Positions 1 through 8,738 of a stretch of DNA of 64,000 nt are shown piece after piece. The position numbers and the translations under genes were made by a program. The DNA is from Microbaculum marinisediminis. Its GTDB lineage: Bacteria; Pseudomonadota; Alphaproteobacteria; Rhizobiales; Tepidamorphaceae. Each line of letters begins with the position of its first letter. The stretch's first letter is position 1. The stretch is from positions 186,001 to 250,000 of the forward strand of contig NZ_JALIDZ010000005.1 in the NCBI RefSeq assembly GCF_025397915.1, written 5' to 3'. A model generated the notes under the pieces. The model had not been told where the DNA came from. It searched no databases and saw only the letters and a program-made list of their open reading frames with translations.

Positions 1-893
<893 letters not shown>

Positions 894-1040
894 GAAAGCC
901 GCTCGACCGTTGACATTTTTGCCGGCGGAACCCACGTCTGCCGGCAACTCGGCTTTCGTTGAAAGGCCGTGAAGCCTGACCTATAACCCCGGCGACAAGC
1001 AAAACGCCGGGGACCGGCACAATTCCGACAAGGAGCATTC

Positions 1041-2174
1041 ATGCCCTGGAGCAATCAAGGCGGCGGCGGCGGTGGCTGGCGCGGAGGCAGCGGGGGCCCC
1101 TGGGGCAGCCCGCCGAGCGGCGGCGGATCGGGCGGACAGCCGCCGGATCTCGAGGAAATCCTCCGACGCAGCCAGGACCGGTTGAAATCGGTCATGCCGG
1201 GCGGTTCCATGGGCGGCAAGGGCCTTGCCCTGATCCTGCTCGTGCTGATCGCGCTTTGGGGCTTCAGCGGCGTCTACCGCGTCAACACGGACGAGCAGGG
1301 CGTGGTGTTGCGCTTCGGCCAGTTCGTCACCCAGACCGGTCCGGGCCTGCACTATCACCTGCCGTATCCGATCGAGTCCGTGCTGACGCCGCAGGTGACG
1401 CGCATCAACCGCATCGACATCGGCATGCGCCTGCTCGAGAACGGCCGTTCGACGACGACGAGCGACGTGCCGGAGGAAAGCCTGATCCTGACCGGCGACG
1501 AGAACATCATCGACGTCGACGTGTCGGTGTTCTGGAAGATCAACAATGCGCCGGACTATCTGTTCAATATCCAGAATCCGGAAGGGACCGTGAAGGCGGT
1601 GGCCGAAAGCGCCATGCGCGAGGTCATCGGCCGCAGCCAGCTGCAGCCGGTTCTGACCCAGGCGCGCGCCATCACCGAGCAGGACGTGCTGGAGCTGATG
1701 CAGCAGACGCTGGATACCTATGGATCGGGCATCCAGATCACCCAGGTGCAGCTGCAGAAGGTGGACCCGCCGGCGCAGGTCATCGATGCGTTCCGCGACG
1801 TGCAGGCCGCCCGCGCCGACCAGGAGCGGCTGCGCAACGAGGCCCAGGCCTACGCCAACCGGGTGGTCCCGGAAGCGCGCGGTCAGGCGGCCCAGATCAC
1901 CCAGCAGGCCGAAGCCTATCGTGAGCGCACGGTCAACGAGGCGAAGGGTCAGGCCGACCGCTTCACCAAGGTCTACGAGGAATACAAGAAGGCGCCGGAA
2001 GTGACCCGTGAACGCCTGTTCCTGGAGACCATGGAACGGGTGCTCGGCCAGACCGACAAGATCATCATCGACGAGAAGGCCGGCGGCTCGGGCGTCGTGC
2101 CCTACCTGCCGCTCGATCAACTCAATCGCCAGAGCCCGCGCGCGACGGGCACCGCTTCGGGAGCCGCGCAATGA
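1041..2174 (+). CDS. hflK: FtsH protease modulator HflK
   Basis: A 377-residue membrane protein of the SPFH/stomatin-prohibitin class. HflK forms a large complex with HflC around the inner-membrane protease FtsH and limits its access to substrates. The N-terminus is a glycine-rich cytoplasmic stretch (about residues 8-35), followed by one membrane segment near 65-80 (LALILLVLIALWGF). The SPFH domain opens with VNTDEQGVVLRFGQ, and a charged Ala/Glu/Arg-rich helical stretch fills about 250-320. An AAGGAGCATTC ribosome site sits directly before the ATG. The gene overlaps hflC by four bases (ATGA), the usual coupled arrangement of this pair. Confidence 0.96.
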   Translation: MPWSNQGGGGGGWRGGSGGPWGSPPSGGGSGGQPPDLEEILRRSQDRLKSVMPGGSMGGKGLALILLVLIALWGFSGVYRVNTDEQGVVLRFGQFVTQTGPGLHYHLPYPIESVLTPQVTRINRIDIGMRLLENGRSTTTSDVPEESLILTGDENIIDVDVSVFWKINNAPDYLFNIQNPEGTVKAVAESAMREVIGRSQLQPVLTQARAITEQDVLELMQQTLDTYGSGIQITQVQLQKVDPPAQVIDAFRDVQAARADQERLRNEAQAYANRVVPEARGQAAQITQQAEAYRERTVNEAKGQADRFTKVYEEYKKAPEVTRERLFLETMERVLGQTDKIIIDEKAGGSGVVPYLPLDQLNRQSPRATGTASGAAQ

Positions 2175-3085
2175 ACCGGTCGTTCCTCATAGGTTTCCTG
2201 GTTCTCATCGTGATCGGGCTGGTGGCGCTGTACAGCTCGCTGTTCACCGTCTACCAGACCCAGCAGGCGCTGGTGCTGCGCTTCGGCGAACCGCTTCGCA
2301 CCATCAGCGAGCCGGGGCTGCACTGGAAGGTGCCGATCGCGGATAACGTGGTGTTTCTCGACAAGCGGATCCTCGACCTCGATTCGCCGGTTCAGGAGGT
2401 CATCGCCTCCGACCAGAAGCGGCTCGTCGTCGATGCCTTCGCCCGCTACCGGATCACCAATCCGCTGGTGTTCTACCAGTCGATCGGCAACATCAGGGAC
2501 GCGAACTCCCGCCTGTCCACGATCCTCAATTCGGCGGTCAGGCGTGTGCTCGGTGATGCGACCTTCTTCGCGGTGGTGCGCGACGACCGGCCTCAGCTGA
2601 TGGCTCAGATCACGAGCCAGATGAACCGCGAGGCGCAGAGCTTCGGCATCACCGTCGTCGACGTGCGCATCCGCCGCGCCGACCTGCCTCAGGCCAACTC
2701 GGAGGCGATCTTCCGGCGCATGCAGACGGAACGTCAGCAGGAGGCCGCCCAGATCCGCGCCGTGGGCGAGGAGCAGGCGCGCCGCATCCGCTCGCGGGCC
2801 GATCGCGACGCCACGGTGATCGTGGCGGAGGCGAACCGGGAATCCGAGCAGATCCGAGGTTTGGGCGATGCCGAGCGCAGCGGCATCTTCGCCGAGGCGT
2901 TCAACCAAGACCCGGACTTCTTCGCCTTCTATCGGTCGATGCAGGCCTATGACCAGGCGCTGGCGCAGCAGGATACCCGGTTCCTGCTGTCTCCGAATTC
3001 GGATTTCTTCCGCTATTTCGGCACGCCGTTCGGGGCCGAGCGTAGGCCCGGTATCGGAGGTCCGCCCGCCGCTCCGACTCAATGA
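2171..3085 (+). CDS. hflC: FtsH protease modulator HflC
   Basis: A 304-residue partner of HflK. It has an N-terminal membrane anchor at about residues 5-25 (IGFLVLIVIGLVALYSSL) and the SPFH domain motif YQTQQALVLRFGEP just after it. There is a long helical region rich in Glu, Arg and Ala (about 185-250), and a C-terminal segment, FFAFYRSMQAYDQAL, typical of HflC. The start codon overlaps the hflK stop, and the stop overlaps the start of the next small gene, so three genes are translationally chained. It acts at the periplasmic face of the inner membrane as a regulator of FtsH proteolysis. Confidence 0.96.
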   Translation: MNRSFLIGFLVLIVIGLVALYSSLFTVYQTQQALVLRFGEPLRTISEPGLHWKVPIADNVVFLDKRILDLDSPVQEVIASDQKRLVVDAFARYRITNPLVFYQSIGNIRDANSRLSTILNSAVRRVLGDATFFAVVRDDRPQLMAQITSQMNREAQSFGITVVDVRIRRADLPQANSEAIFRRMQTERQQEAAQIRAVGEEQARRIRSRADRDATVIVAEANRESEQIRGLGDAERSGIFAEAFNQDPDFFAFYRSMQAYDQALAQQDTRFLLSPNSDFFRYFGTPFGAERRPGIGGPPAAPTQ

Positions 3086-3267
3086 GCGACCTCGTCGTCG
3101 CGCTCGGGCTGGTGCTGGTGATAGAAGGCGTGATCTACGCCGCATTTCCGTCCGGCTTGAAGCGGATGCTGGCGAGTGCGCTCGCCACGCCCGATTCGAC
3201 GCTCCGCGCCGGCGGGCTGGCGGCCGCGGTCTTCGGCCTGCTGCTGGTTTGGCTGGTCAGGGGCTGA
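3082..3267 (+). CDS. DUF2065 family small membrane protein (YjeT-like)
   Basis: A 61-residue protein with two hydrophobic helices (about residues 3-22 and 43-59) joined by a short charged loop (SGLKRML). Its length, its LVLVIEGVIYAAFP start and its position after hflC all match DUF2065, a family of unknown function commonly found beside hflC. It overlaps the hflC stop by four bases (ATGA), so it is probably translated with the Hfl complex. A role in membrane protein quality control is suggested by linkage only. Confidence 0.88.
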   Translation: MSDLVVALGLVLVIEGVIYAAFPSGLKRMLASALATPDSTLRAGGLAAAVFGLLLVWLVRG

Positions 3268-3314
3268 GGGCCCTCGGGCTTGGGGCACACCAGCCCGGGG
3301 CACACGAATGCGTG

Positions 3315-3342
3315 ACTACCGGCCGCGCCGTCGGCCGGTAGT
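3315..3342 (+). terminator. Stem-loop ending the hflK-hflC-DUF2065 unit
   Basis: Perfect 10-base inverted repeat (ACTACCGGCC / GGCCGGTAGT) with an 8-base loop, 47 bases after the DUF2065 stop. No clear T-run follows (ATAGTCTGTT), so termination may be inefficient, or the element may act as an mRNA-stabilising hairpin. Confidence 0.5.
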
Positions 3343-3423
3343 ATAGTCTGTTCCAAACCACGGTCGGCGCAGATGCCAGTGAGCATCGGCGTTACCCTCT
3401 TGCAGGTAATCGGAGGCTTTCAC

Positions 3424-4950
3424 ATGGCGGTTGAGCAACGGTCGTTCCCCCGCGAAATCGGGCGCCGGATCGGGCGCGGGATCGGGCGTCTGGGGGCCGT
3501 CGCGTTGGCGGCGACCCTGATCGGCACCGCCGGGATCGGCGGCATTGGCGATGCCAGCGCGAAAGGCGCGCCGGATTCGTTCGCCGATCTGTCGGAAACG
3601 CTGATCGACGCGGTCGTGAACATTTCGACGTCACAGCGTGTGTCGGGATCGCGCGGCCTGCCCATGCCGAACGTGCCGGAAGGTTCGCCCTTCGAAGAGT
3701 TCTTCGACGAATTCTTCGACCGCAAGGGCGACAACGAGGAGGAGGACCGGCCGCGGCGGGTCAACTCCCTCGGCTCGGGCTTCGTCATCTCCGAGGACGG
3801 CATCATCGTCACCAACAACCACGTGATCGCCAAGGCGGACGAGATCGTCGTCAACTTCAACGACGGCTCGAAGCTTCCCGCCGAACTGATCGGCTTCGAC
3901 GAGAAGACCGACGTGGCGGTCCTGCGGGTCCAGCCGCCGGAGCCGCTGAAGGCGGTGACTTTCGGCGATTCAGAATCGCTTCGCGTCGGCGACTGGGTGC
4001 TGGCGATCGGCAACCCGTTCGGCCTCGGCGGAACGGTGACGGCCGGCATCGTCTCGGCCCGCAACCGCGACATCAACGCCGGGCCCTACGACTCCTTCAT
4101 CCAGACGGACGCGTCGATCAACCGGGGCAATTCCGGCGGGCCGCTGTTCGACATGGACGGCAAGGTCGTCGGCATCAACACCGCGATCATCTCGCCGTCG
4201 GGCGGCTCCATCGGCATCGGTTTCGCCGTCCCCGCCAACCTGGCCAAGAACGTCATCGACCAGCTCATCGAGTACGGCGAGACCCGGCGCGGCTGGCTCG
4301 GCGTGCGCATCCAGACGGTGACCGACGACATCGCCGAGAGCCTGGGCATGGATACGGCGAAGGGCGCGCTCGTCGCCGGCGTCAGCGAGGGCGGCCCGGC
4401 CGAGGACGGCGGGCTCGAGACCGGCGACGTCATCCTGGAGTTCGACGGCCGGCCCATCGACGAGATGCGCGAACTGCCGCGCGTGGTCGCCGACACCGAG
4501 ATCGGCAAGGAAGTCGACGTCAAGGTGCTGCGCAAGGGCGAGGAGCAGACGCTCAAGGTCACAGTCGGGCGCCTCGAGGAGGGCGAGAAGCTGGCCGCGC
4601 TCAAGGACGAGCAGGACGAGGCGGAGCCGGACGGGCCGAAGAGCACCACGGTGAGCGCGCTCGGGCTCGACCTGTCGGACCTCAACGACGAGCTGCGCGA
4701 GCTCTATCAGGTCGACGAGTCGATCGCCGGCGCCGTCGTCACCGAGGTCGATCCCGCCGGGCCCGCCGCCGAGCGGCAGATCCGCGCCGGCGACGTGATC
4801 GTCGAGGTGGCGCAGGAGAAGATCGCCTCGGCCGACCAGGTCCAGGACGAGCTCGAGAAGCTGAAGGACAAGGGCCGCAAGTCGGCGCTGCTGCTGGTCG
4901 CCAATCCGGCCGGCGAGCTGCGCTTCGTGGTCGTGCCCTTCGAGGACTGA
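3424..4950 (+). CDS. degP: DegP/HtrA-type periplasmic serine protease (Do family)
   Basis: A 508-residue trypsin-like protease and chaperone acting on misfolded envelope proteins. The catalytic triad is visible: His133 in VTNNHVIAK, Asp163 in KTDVAVLR and Ser237 in NRGNSGGPLFD. Two PDZ domains follow (about 290-380 and 415-500; see AEDGGLETGDVILEFDG and AERQIRAGDVIVEV). The N-terminus is Arg-rich and then hydrophobic (about 23-40), suiting a signal peptide or anchor. I chose the ATG at 3424 because GGAGG lies ten bases upstream; an in-frame ATG at 3373 lacks such a site. An acidic stretch at 95-110 (DNEEEDRPRR) sits in the LA-loop region. Linkage to hflKC is common in alphaproteobacteria. Confidence 0.95.
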   Translation: MAVEQRSFPREIGRRIGRGIGRLGAVALAATLIGTAGIGGIGDASAKGAPDSFADLSETLIDAVVNISTSQRVSGSRGLPMPNVPEGSPFEEFFDEFFDRKGDNEEEDRPRRVNSLGSGFVISEDGIIVTNNHVIAKADEIVVNFNDGSKLPAELIGFDEKTDVAVLRVQPPEPLKAVTFGDSESLRVGDWVLAIGNPFGLGGTVTAGIVSARNRDINAGPYDSFIQTDASINRGNSGGPLFDMDGKVVGINTAIISPSGGSIGIGFAVPANLAKNVIDQLIEYGETRRGWLGVRIQTVTDDIAESLGMDTAKGALVAGVSEGGPAEDGGLETGDVILEFDGRPIDEMRELPRVVADTEIGKEVDVKVLRKGEEQTLKVTVGRLEEGEKLAALKDEQDEAEPDGPKSTTVSALGLDLSDLNDELRELYQVDESIAGAVVTEVDPAGPAAERQIRAGDVIVEVAQEKIASADQVQDELEKLKDKGRKSALLLVANPAGELRFVVVPFED

Positions 4951-4975
4951 CCGGGCCTTATCGGACAAATGCGGA

Positions 4976-4999
4976 CGGCGGGTCGGAAACGGCCCGCCG
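4976..4999 (+). terminator. Stem-loop after degP
   Basis: CGGCGGG / CCGCCG-type inverted repeat with a ten-base loop, followed by ATTTCGATT. It lies between degP (plus) and serB (minus), so it may serve both converging genes. Confidence 0.5.
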
Positions 5000-5063
5000 A
5001 TTTCGATTCAGGCGGGGCGATTCATGCGCTTCGCGTCAGGCGCTTCACAGCAGCTGGTTCGGG

Positions 5064-5954
5064 TCAGGCGCGGAATTCGCCGGCGTCGTAGCCCTGCAGG
5101 AACAGCAGCGCGGTGAGGTCGCCGTGGTCGATGCGTACATCGGCGACTTCGGCGACGGCGGGCTTGGCCCGGTAGGCGACGCCGAGACCGGCGGCATCCA
5201 GCATGGCGAGGTCGTTGGCACCGTCGCCGACGGCCAGCGAGGCGTTGTCGGCGATGCCGAGGCGCTCGGTGAGATCGGCGAGCGCCTGGCGCTTGGCGTC
5301 GCGGCCGAGGATCGGCTCGCGCACCACGCCGACCAGCCGGTCGCCGTCGACCATCAGCTCGTTGGCGCGGTTTTCGTCGAAGCCGACACGCGCGGCAATC
5401 TGCTCGGTGAAGAAGGTGAAGCCGCCGGAGACCAGCGCGGCGTAGGCGCCGTCGGCGCGCATGGTGGCGACGAGCGCCGCGGCGCCGGGATTGACGGTGA
5501 TGCGTTCGGCGATCAGGCGGTCGAGCGTGGCGACCTCGATGCCCTTCAGCAGCGCGACGCGTTCGCGCAGCGCCGGCTCGAACGCGATCTCGCCGCGCAT
5601 GGCCCGCTCTGTGATCGCGGCGACATGCTGCTTGAGGCCGACCAGGTCGGCGAGCTCGTCGATGCATTCCTGGCCGATGATGGTGGAATCCATGTCGGCG
5701 ATGAGCAGTTTCTTGCGCCGGCCGTCCGCCGGCAGCACGGCGACGTCGACGGGCGCGCCGCCCAGGCCTTCGCGGAGGCGGGCTTCCAGCGATTTCGGTT
5801 CGGCAACCGCCTGCGGCAATGCTATGTCGCAGGCAACCGCCTGCATCAGCCAGCGCGGCGCGGCGCCGTCGACGCCGGAGCGGACCTGGTCCGCCAGCTC
5901 GGGCGTCACGGCGGGGGCGGCGGGATCGGAGATCAGAACGACGACGTGGGACAT
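5064..5954 (-). CDS. serB: Phosphoserine phosphatase
   Basis: A 296-residue HAD-family phosphatase that makes L-serine from phosphoserine in the last step of the phosphorylated serine pathway. The nucleophile motif is DMDSTII (Asp87, Asp89). SGGFTFFTE supplies motif II, and [10 protein letters not shown] supplies motif IV. The roughly 80-residue N-terminal part matches the regulatory extension of SerB rather than a truncated phosphatase. The start at [10 protein letters not shown] is chosen because the first 45 residues of the longer frame look non-coding. The start codon overlaps that of the divergent miaA by two bases, so its promoter must lie inside miaA. Confidence 0.94.
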   Translation of the reverse strand: MSHVVVLISDPAAPAVTPELADQVRSGVDGAAPRWLMQAVACDIALPQAVAEPKSLEARLREGLGGAPVDVAVLPADGRRKKLLIADMDSTIIGQECIDELADLVGLKQHVAAITERAMRGEIAFEPALRERVALLKGIEVATLDRLIAERITVNPGAAALVATMRADGAYAALVSGGFTFFTEQIAARVGFDENRANELMVDGDRLVGVVREPILGRDAKRQALADLTERLGIADNASLAVGDGANDLAMLDAAGLGVAYRAKPAVAEVADVRIDHGDLTALLFLQGYDAGEFRA

Positions 5955-6906
5955 GAACGGTCGCGAAATACCTGTAGTTGAGCGGGAAACCGGCGCGGTG
6001 CTGATCGCCGGGCCGACGGCCAGCGGCAAGTCGGCGCTGGCGCTCGAGATCGCCGAGCGCCTCGCCGGACACCGCGCGGCTACCGTCATAAACGCGGACT
6101 CGATGCAGGTCTACGGGGAGCTGCGCATTCTCACCGCCCGGCCGAGCCCGGAGGAGGAGGGCCGCGTGCCGCACCGCCTGTACGGCCACGTCCCGATCCG
6201 GACGCCCTATTCGGTCGGCCGCTGGCTCCAGGACGTCGCGGCTGCGCTCCGCGAGACATGGGCCGGGGGCGGCATTCCGATCGTCGTCGGCGGCACCGGC
6301 CTCTATTTCAAGGCGCTGACCGAAGGGCTGTCGCCGGTCCCGGACATCCCCGACGCGGTGCGGGCGTCCGTCCGCGGCCGGCTCGATGCGGAGGGCGCCG
6401 AGGCGCTGCATGCCGAGCTCGCCGCGCGTGATCCGGCGTCCGCCGGCCGCATCTCGCCGCGCGACCCCCACCGCATCGTGCGCGCGCTGGAGGTGCTGGA
6501 GGCGACCGGACGGCCGCTGTCGGACTGGCAGAAGGAGCCGGCGGGATCGCCGCTGCTCGATCCGCGGTCGGCGCGCCGCCTGGTGCTGTGGCCCGACCGG
6601 GACTGGCTGCGCGCCCGGATCGACGCCCGGTTCGGGGCCATGCTGGAGGCCGGCGTGCTGGACGAGGTGCGCGCCGTCATGGACATGGATCTCGAACCGG
6701 ATCTGCCGGGCTACCGCGCCCACGGCCTGCGCCCGCTGATCGCGCATCTTCGCGGCGAGATCACGCTCGAGGAGGCTGCGGAACGGACCAGGGCCGAGAC
6801 CCGGCAGTATGCCAAGCGGCAGTTCACCTGGTTCCGCCACCAGATGGCGGACTGGGAGCGGCTGGCGCCGGGGGAGGGGCTCGCCGACGTCCTGGTCGCC
6901 AGCTAG
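5953..6906 (+). CDS. miaA: tRNA dimethylallyltransferase
   Basis: A 317-residue enzyme that adds the dimethylallyl group to A37 of tRNAs reading UNN codons. The P-loop GPTASGKS is at residues 20-27. [11 protein letters not shown] provides the substrate-binding segment, [11 protein letters not shown] the second conserved block, and [10 protein letters not shown] the C-terminal signature. The ATG overlaps the serB start codon on the other strand and no strong ribosome site precedes it. A GTG at 5998 is an alternative but leaves almost nothing before the P-loop. It is followed after 21 bases by the convergent end of an RCC1-repeat gene. Confidence 0.94.
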   Translation: MNGREIPVVERETGAVLIAGPTASGKSALALEIAERLAGHRAATVINADSMQVYGELRILTARPSPEEEGRVPHRLYGHVPIRTPYSVGRWLQDVAAALRETWAGGGIPIVVGGTGLYFKALTEGLSPVPDIPDAVRASVRGRLDAEGAEALHAELAARDPASAGRISPRDPHRIVRALEVLEATGRPLSDWQKEPAGSPLLDPRSARRLVLWPDRDWLRARIDARFGAMLEAGVLDEVRAVMDMDLEPDLPGYRAHGLRPLIAHLRGEITLEEAAERTRAETRQYAKRQFTWFRHQMADWERLAPGEGLADVLVAS

Positions 6907-6927
6907 TCGGACCCTTTCACGCGGCGC

Positions 6928-8586
6928 CTACCGGCCCATCGGCGGCCTCGAGATCGAGATGGACGTCGTCGCGCGGCTCCGCTTCCAGTCGCGGTTGCCG
7001 CGGAAGATCACCTTCAGGGCGTGCCGGCCCGGCCCCAGGGCGCCAAGCCGGACATTCGCCCGGCCGCTACGCACCTTGAAGGTGCCGACCTTGCGGCGGC
7101 CGTCGCGCACGATCAGCTTGCCGGCAGGGCGTCCCTTGGCCGGTGCCAGCGCCTTCACCCGCACATTGAGGCGGACGAGGCTCCGTGTGTTCGGTTTGCC
7201 CGGCCTGACCGCGATCTTCGTCCTCGTCTTGCCCTTCCGCACGACCTGCGTCAGGGGCGGAAAGGCCGTGGCATCGTAGACGCCGTCGCTGCCGTATTGG
7301 GCGGTGATGCGGCGTTTGCCGCCCCTCAGTTTCGCGGTCGAGATCGTCGCCTCGGCCCGAACCAGGGCCGTGCCGGCGCCGAAGCCGACGACGTCGACCG
7401 GGGTGTCGCTGTCCGTCGGCGCATTGCCGTCGCCGAGTTGTCCCCAATTGTCGTTGCCCCAGCACTTCACCGCGCTGCTCCTGGTCAGCGCGCAGCTGTG
7501 AAAGCTGCCGCCGGCAAGGGTGGCGGTGCTGCCGGAAAAGCCAATGACCGGCACCGGTGTGTTGGTGGCGACCGGAGCACCGCCATTGCCGAGCTGCCCG
7601 TAGGTGTTGTTGCCCCAGCAGAATGCGGTGCCGGCGTCCGTCGCGGCGCAGCTGTAGCCCCAGGCGGTATCGATCGCGGCGACGCCGCTGCCGAGCCCGA
7701 TGACCGCCACCGGCGCGTTGCTGTTGGCGTTGTCGCCATTACCGAGTTCGCCGCTCGTGCCGTCACCCCAGCACCAGGCGGCGCCTGCCTTGGTGACAGC
7801 ACAGGTCTGATTACTGGCCGGCTTGATGGCCGCGACGGGGCCCGGCAGTCCTATGACATCGACCGGCGTGTCGCGGTTCGTCTGCGTGCCGTCGCCGAGC
7901 TTGCCGTGAGCATTGCTGCCCCAGCACCTGGCGGCGCCTGTCTCGGTGATGGCGCAGGTGGATTGTGACCCGGCGGCGATGGCGACGACACCGCTGGACA
8001 GCCCCTGAACGGGCACGGGGCTCGCGCTGTCGACCCCCATGTTGCCGTCGCCGAGCTGGCCGCTGCCGTTGTCGCCCCAGCATTTGACGGTGCCGGCGGC
8101 GGTGACGGCGCAGGCGCTGTGGAAGCCCGCGTCGATGGCGGTGACACCGCTGGCGAGGCCGACGACCGCCATGGGTACGTGGGCGTTGTTCGGTGCGTTG
8201 CCGTCGCCGATCTGGCCGTTGCTGTTGTCGCCCCAGCATCTGACGCCGCCGGCAACGGTCAGCGCGCATGTAAAGGTGCTGCCCGTGCTGATGGTGCGTG
8301 GATCAGACCGAAAGCGCAGGGCGCCGCTGCCGAGTAGCTTCGATCCATCCTTGAGCGTCACCGTTCCGGTCGGCGCGCCGCCATTCACCCGGGCGGTGAA
8401 GGTCACCGTCTGGCCGACGGTCGAGGGATTGGGCGTGCTGGTCAGCGCGGTCGGCGAGGATCCCGCAAGCGCGGGGCCGGCAAACAGGGGGCCGACGGAC
8501 AGCCCCGTGAGGGCCACAACCGAGAGGGCGATCCGGGAAAAGGAAGAAGACGCGCGAACGAAGCAGACAACGGCGATAGACCGCAT
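6928..8586 (-). CDS. Secreted RCC1-repeat (beta-propeller) protein, copy 1, six repeats
   Basis: A 552-residue exported protein. The start at MRSIAVV is set by GGAGGGG nine bases upstream. A signal peptide covers about 1-35 (ends FAGPALAG). An Ig-like domain follows (about 36-80, ALTSTPNPSTVGQTVTFTAR), then six repeats of about 50 residues built on C-A-V-T...CWG.N..GQLGDG...PV.V.GL..GV..I. A basic C-terminal region (about 420-552) ends in PPMGR. Each repeat has two cysteines, suggesting disulphides in the periplasm or outside the cell. RCC1 repeats form seven-bladed propellers used in protein binding; here repeats 2 and 3 of the neighbour copy appear fused into one. Function unknown; no catalytic residues are recognisable. 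Confidence 0.85.
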   Translation of the reverse strand: MRSIAVVCFVRASSSFSRIALSVVALTGLSVGPLFAGPALAGSSPTALTSTPNPSTVGQTVTFTARVNGGAPTGTVTLKDGSKLLGSGALRFRSDPRTISTGSTFTCALTVAGGVRCWGDNSNGQIGDGNAPNNAHVPMAVVGLASGVTAIDAGFHSACAVTAAGTVKCWGDNGSGQLGDGNMGVDSASPVPVQGLSSGVVAIAAGSQSTCAITETGAARCWGSNAHGKLGDGTQTNRDTPVDVIGLPGPVAAIKPASNQTCAVTKAGAAWCWGDGTSGELGNGDNANSNAPVAVIGLGSGVAAIDTAWGYSCAATDAGTAFCWGNNTYGQLGNGGAPVATNTPVPVIGFSGSTATLAGGSFHSCALTRSSAVKCWGNDNWGQLGDGNAPTDSDTPVDVVGFGAGTALVRAEATISTAKLRGGKRRITAQYGSDGVYDATAFPPLTQVVRKGKTRTKIAVRPGKPNTRSLVRLNVRVKALAPAKGRPAGKLIVRDGRRKVGTFKVRSGRANVRLGALGPGRHALKVIFRGNRDWKRSRATTSISISRPPMGR

Positions 8587-8602
8587 CGAGAAACCCCTCC
8601 GA

Positions 8603-8689
8603 GAACCCGCGGAAGGCATTTCCCCCGCATTCCGATCGCCCGCCGAATCCGTATGCGGTACCGGCGAATGCTACCAGCATAAAGCGACG
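8603..8689 (-). repeat. Duplicated upstream region of RCC1 copy 1 (87 bp, perfect)
   Basis: These 87 bases are identical to 10606-10692, the region upstream of RCC1 copy 2. Both copies start 17 bases upstream of their start codon and probably carry the promoter and 5' leader. Similarity continues with scattered differences to about 8735. The segment includes the palindrome CGGTACCG. The duplication therefore included the control region, so copies 1 and 2 are probably expressed under the same conditions. Confidence 0.85.
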
Positions 8690-8738
8690 TAAGGGAAGGA
8701 TGTCAACCGGAGGGTGAGGCGATCGCTCCGGCCGGCGC

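Noticed and set aside
5008-6840. A 610-codon frame on the minus strand across serB and miaA
   Set aside because: It covers two clear genes in other frames and its translation is low-complexity Arg/Ala/Gly/Pro. Shadow frame.
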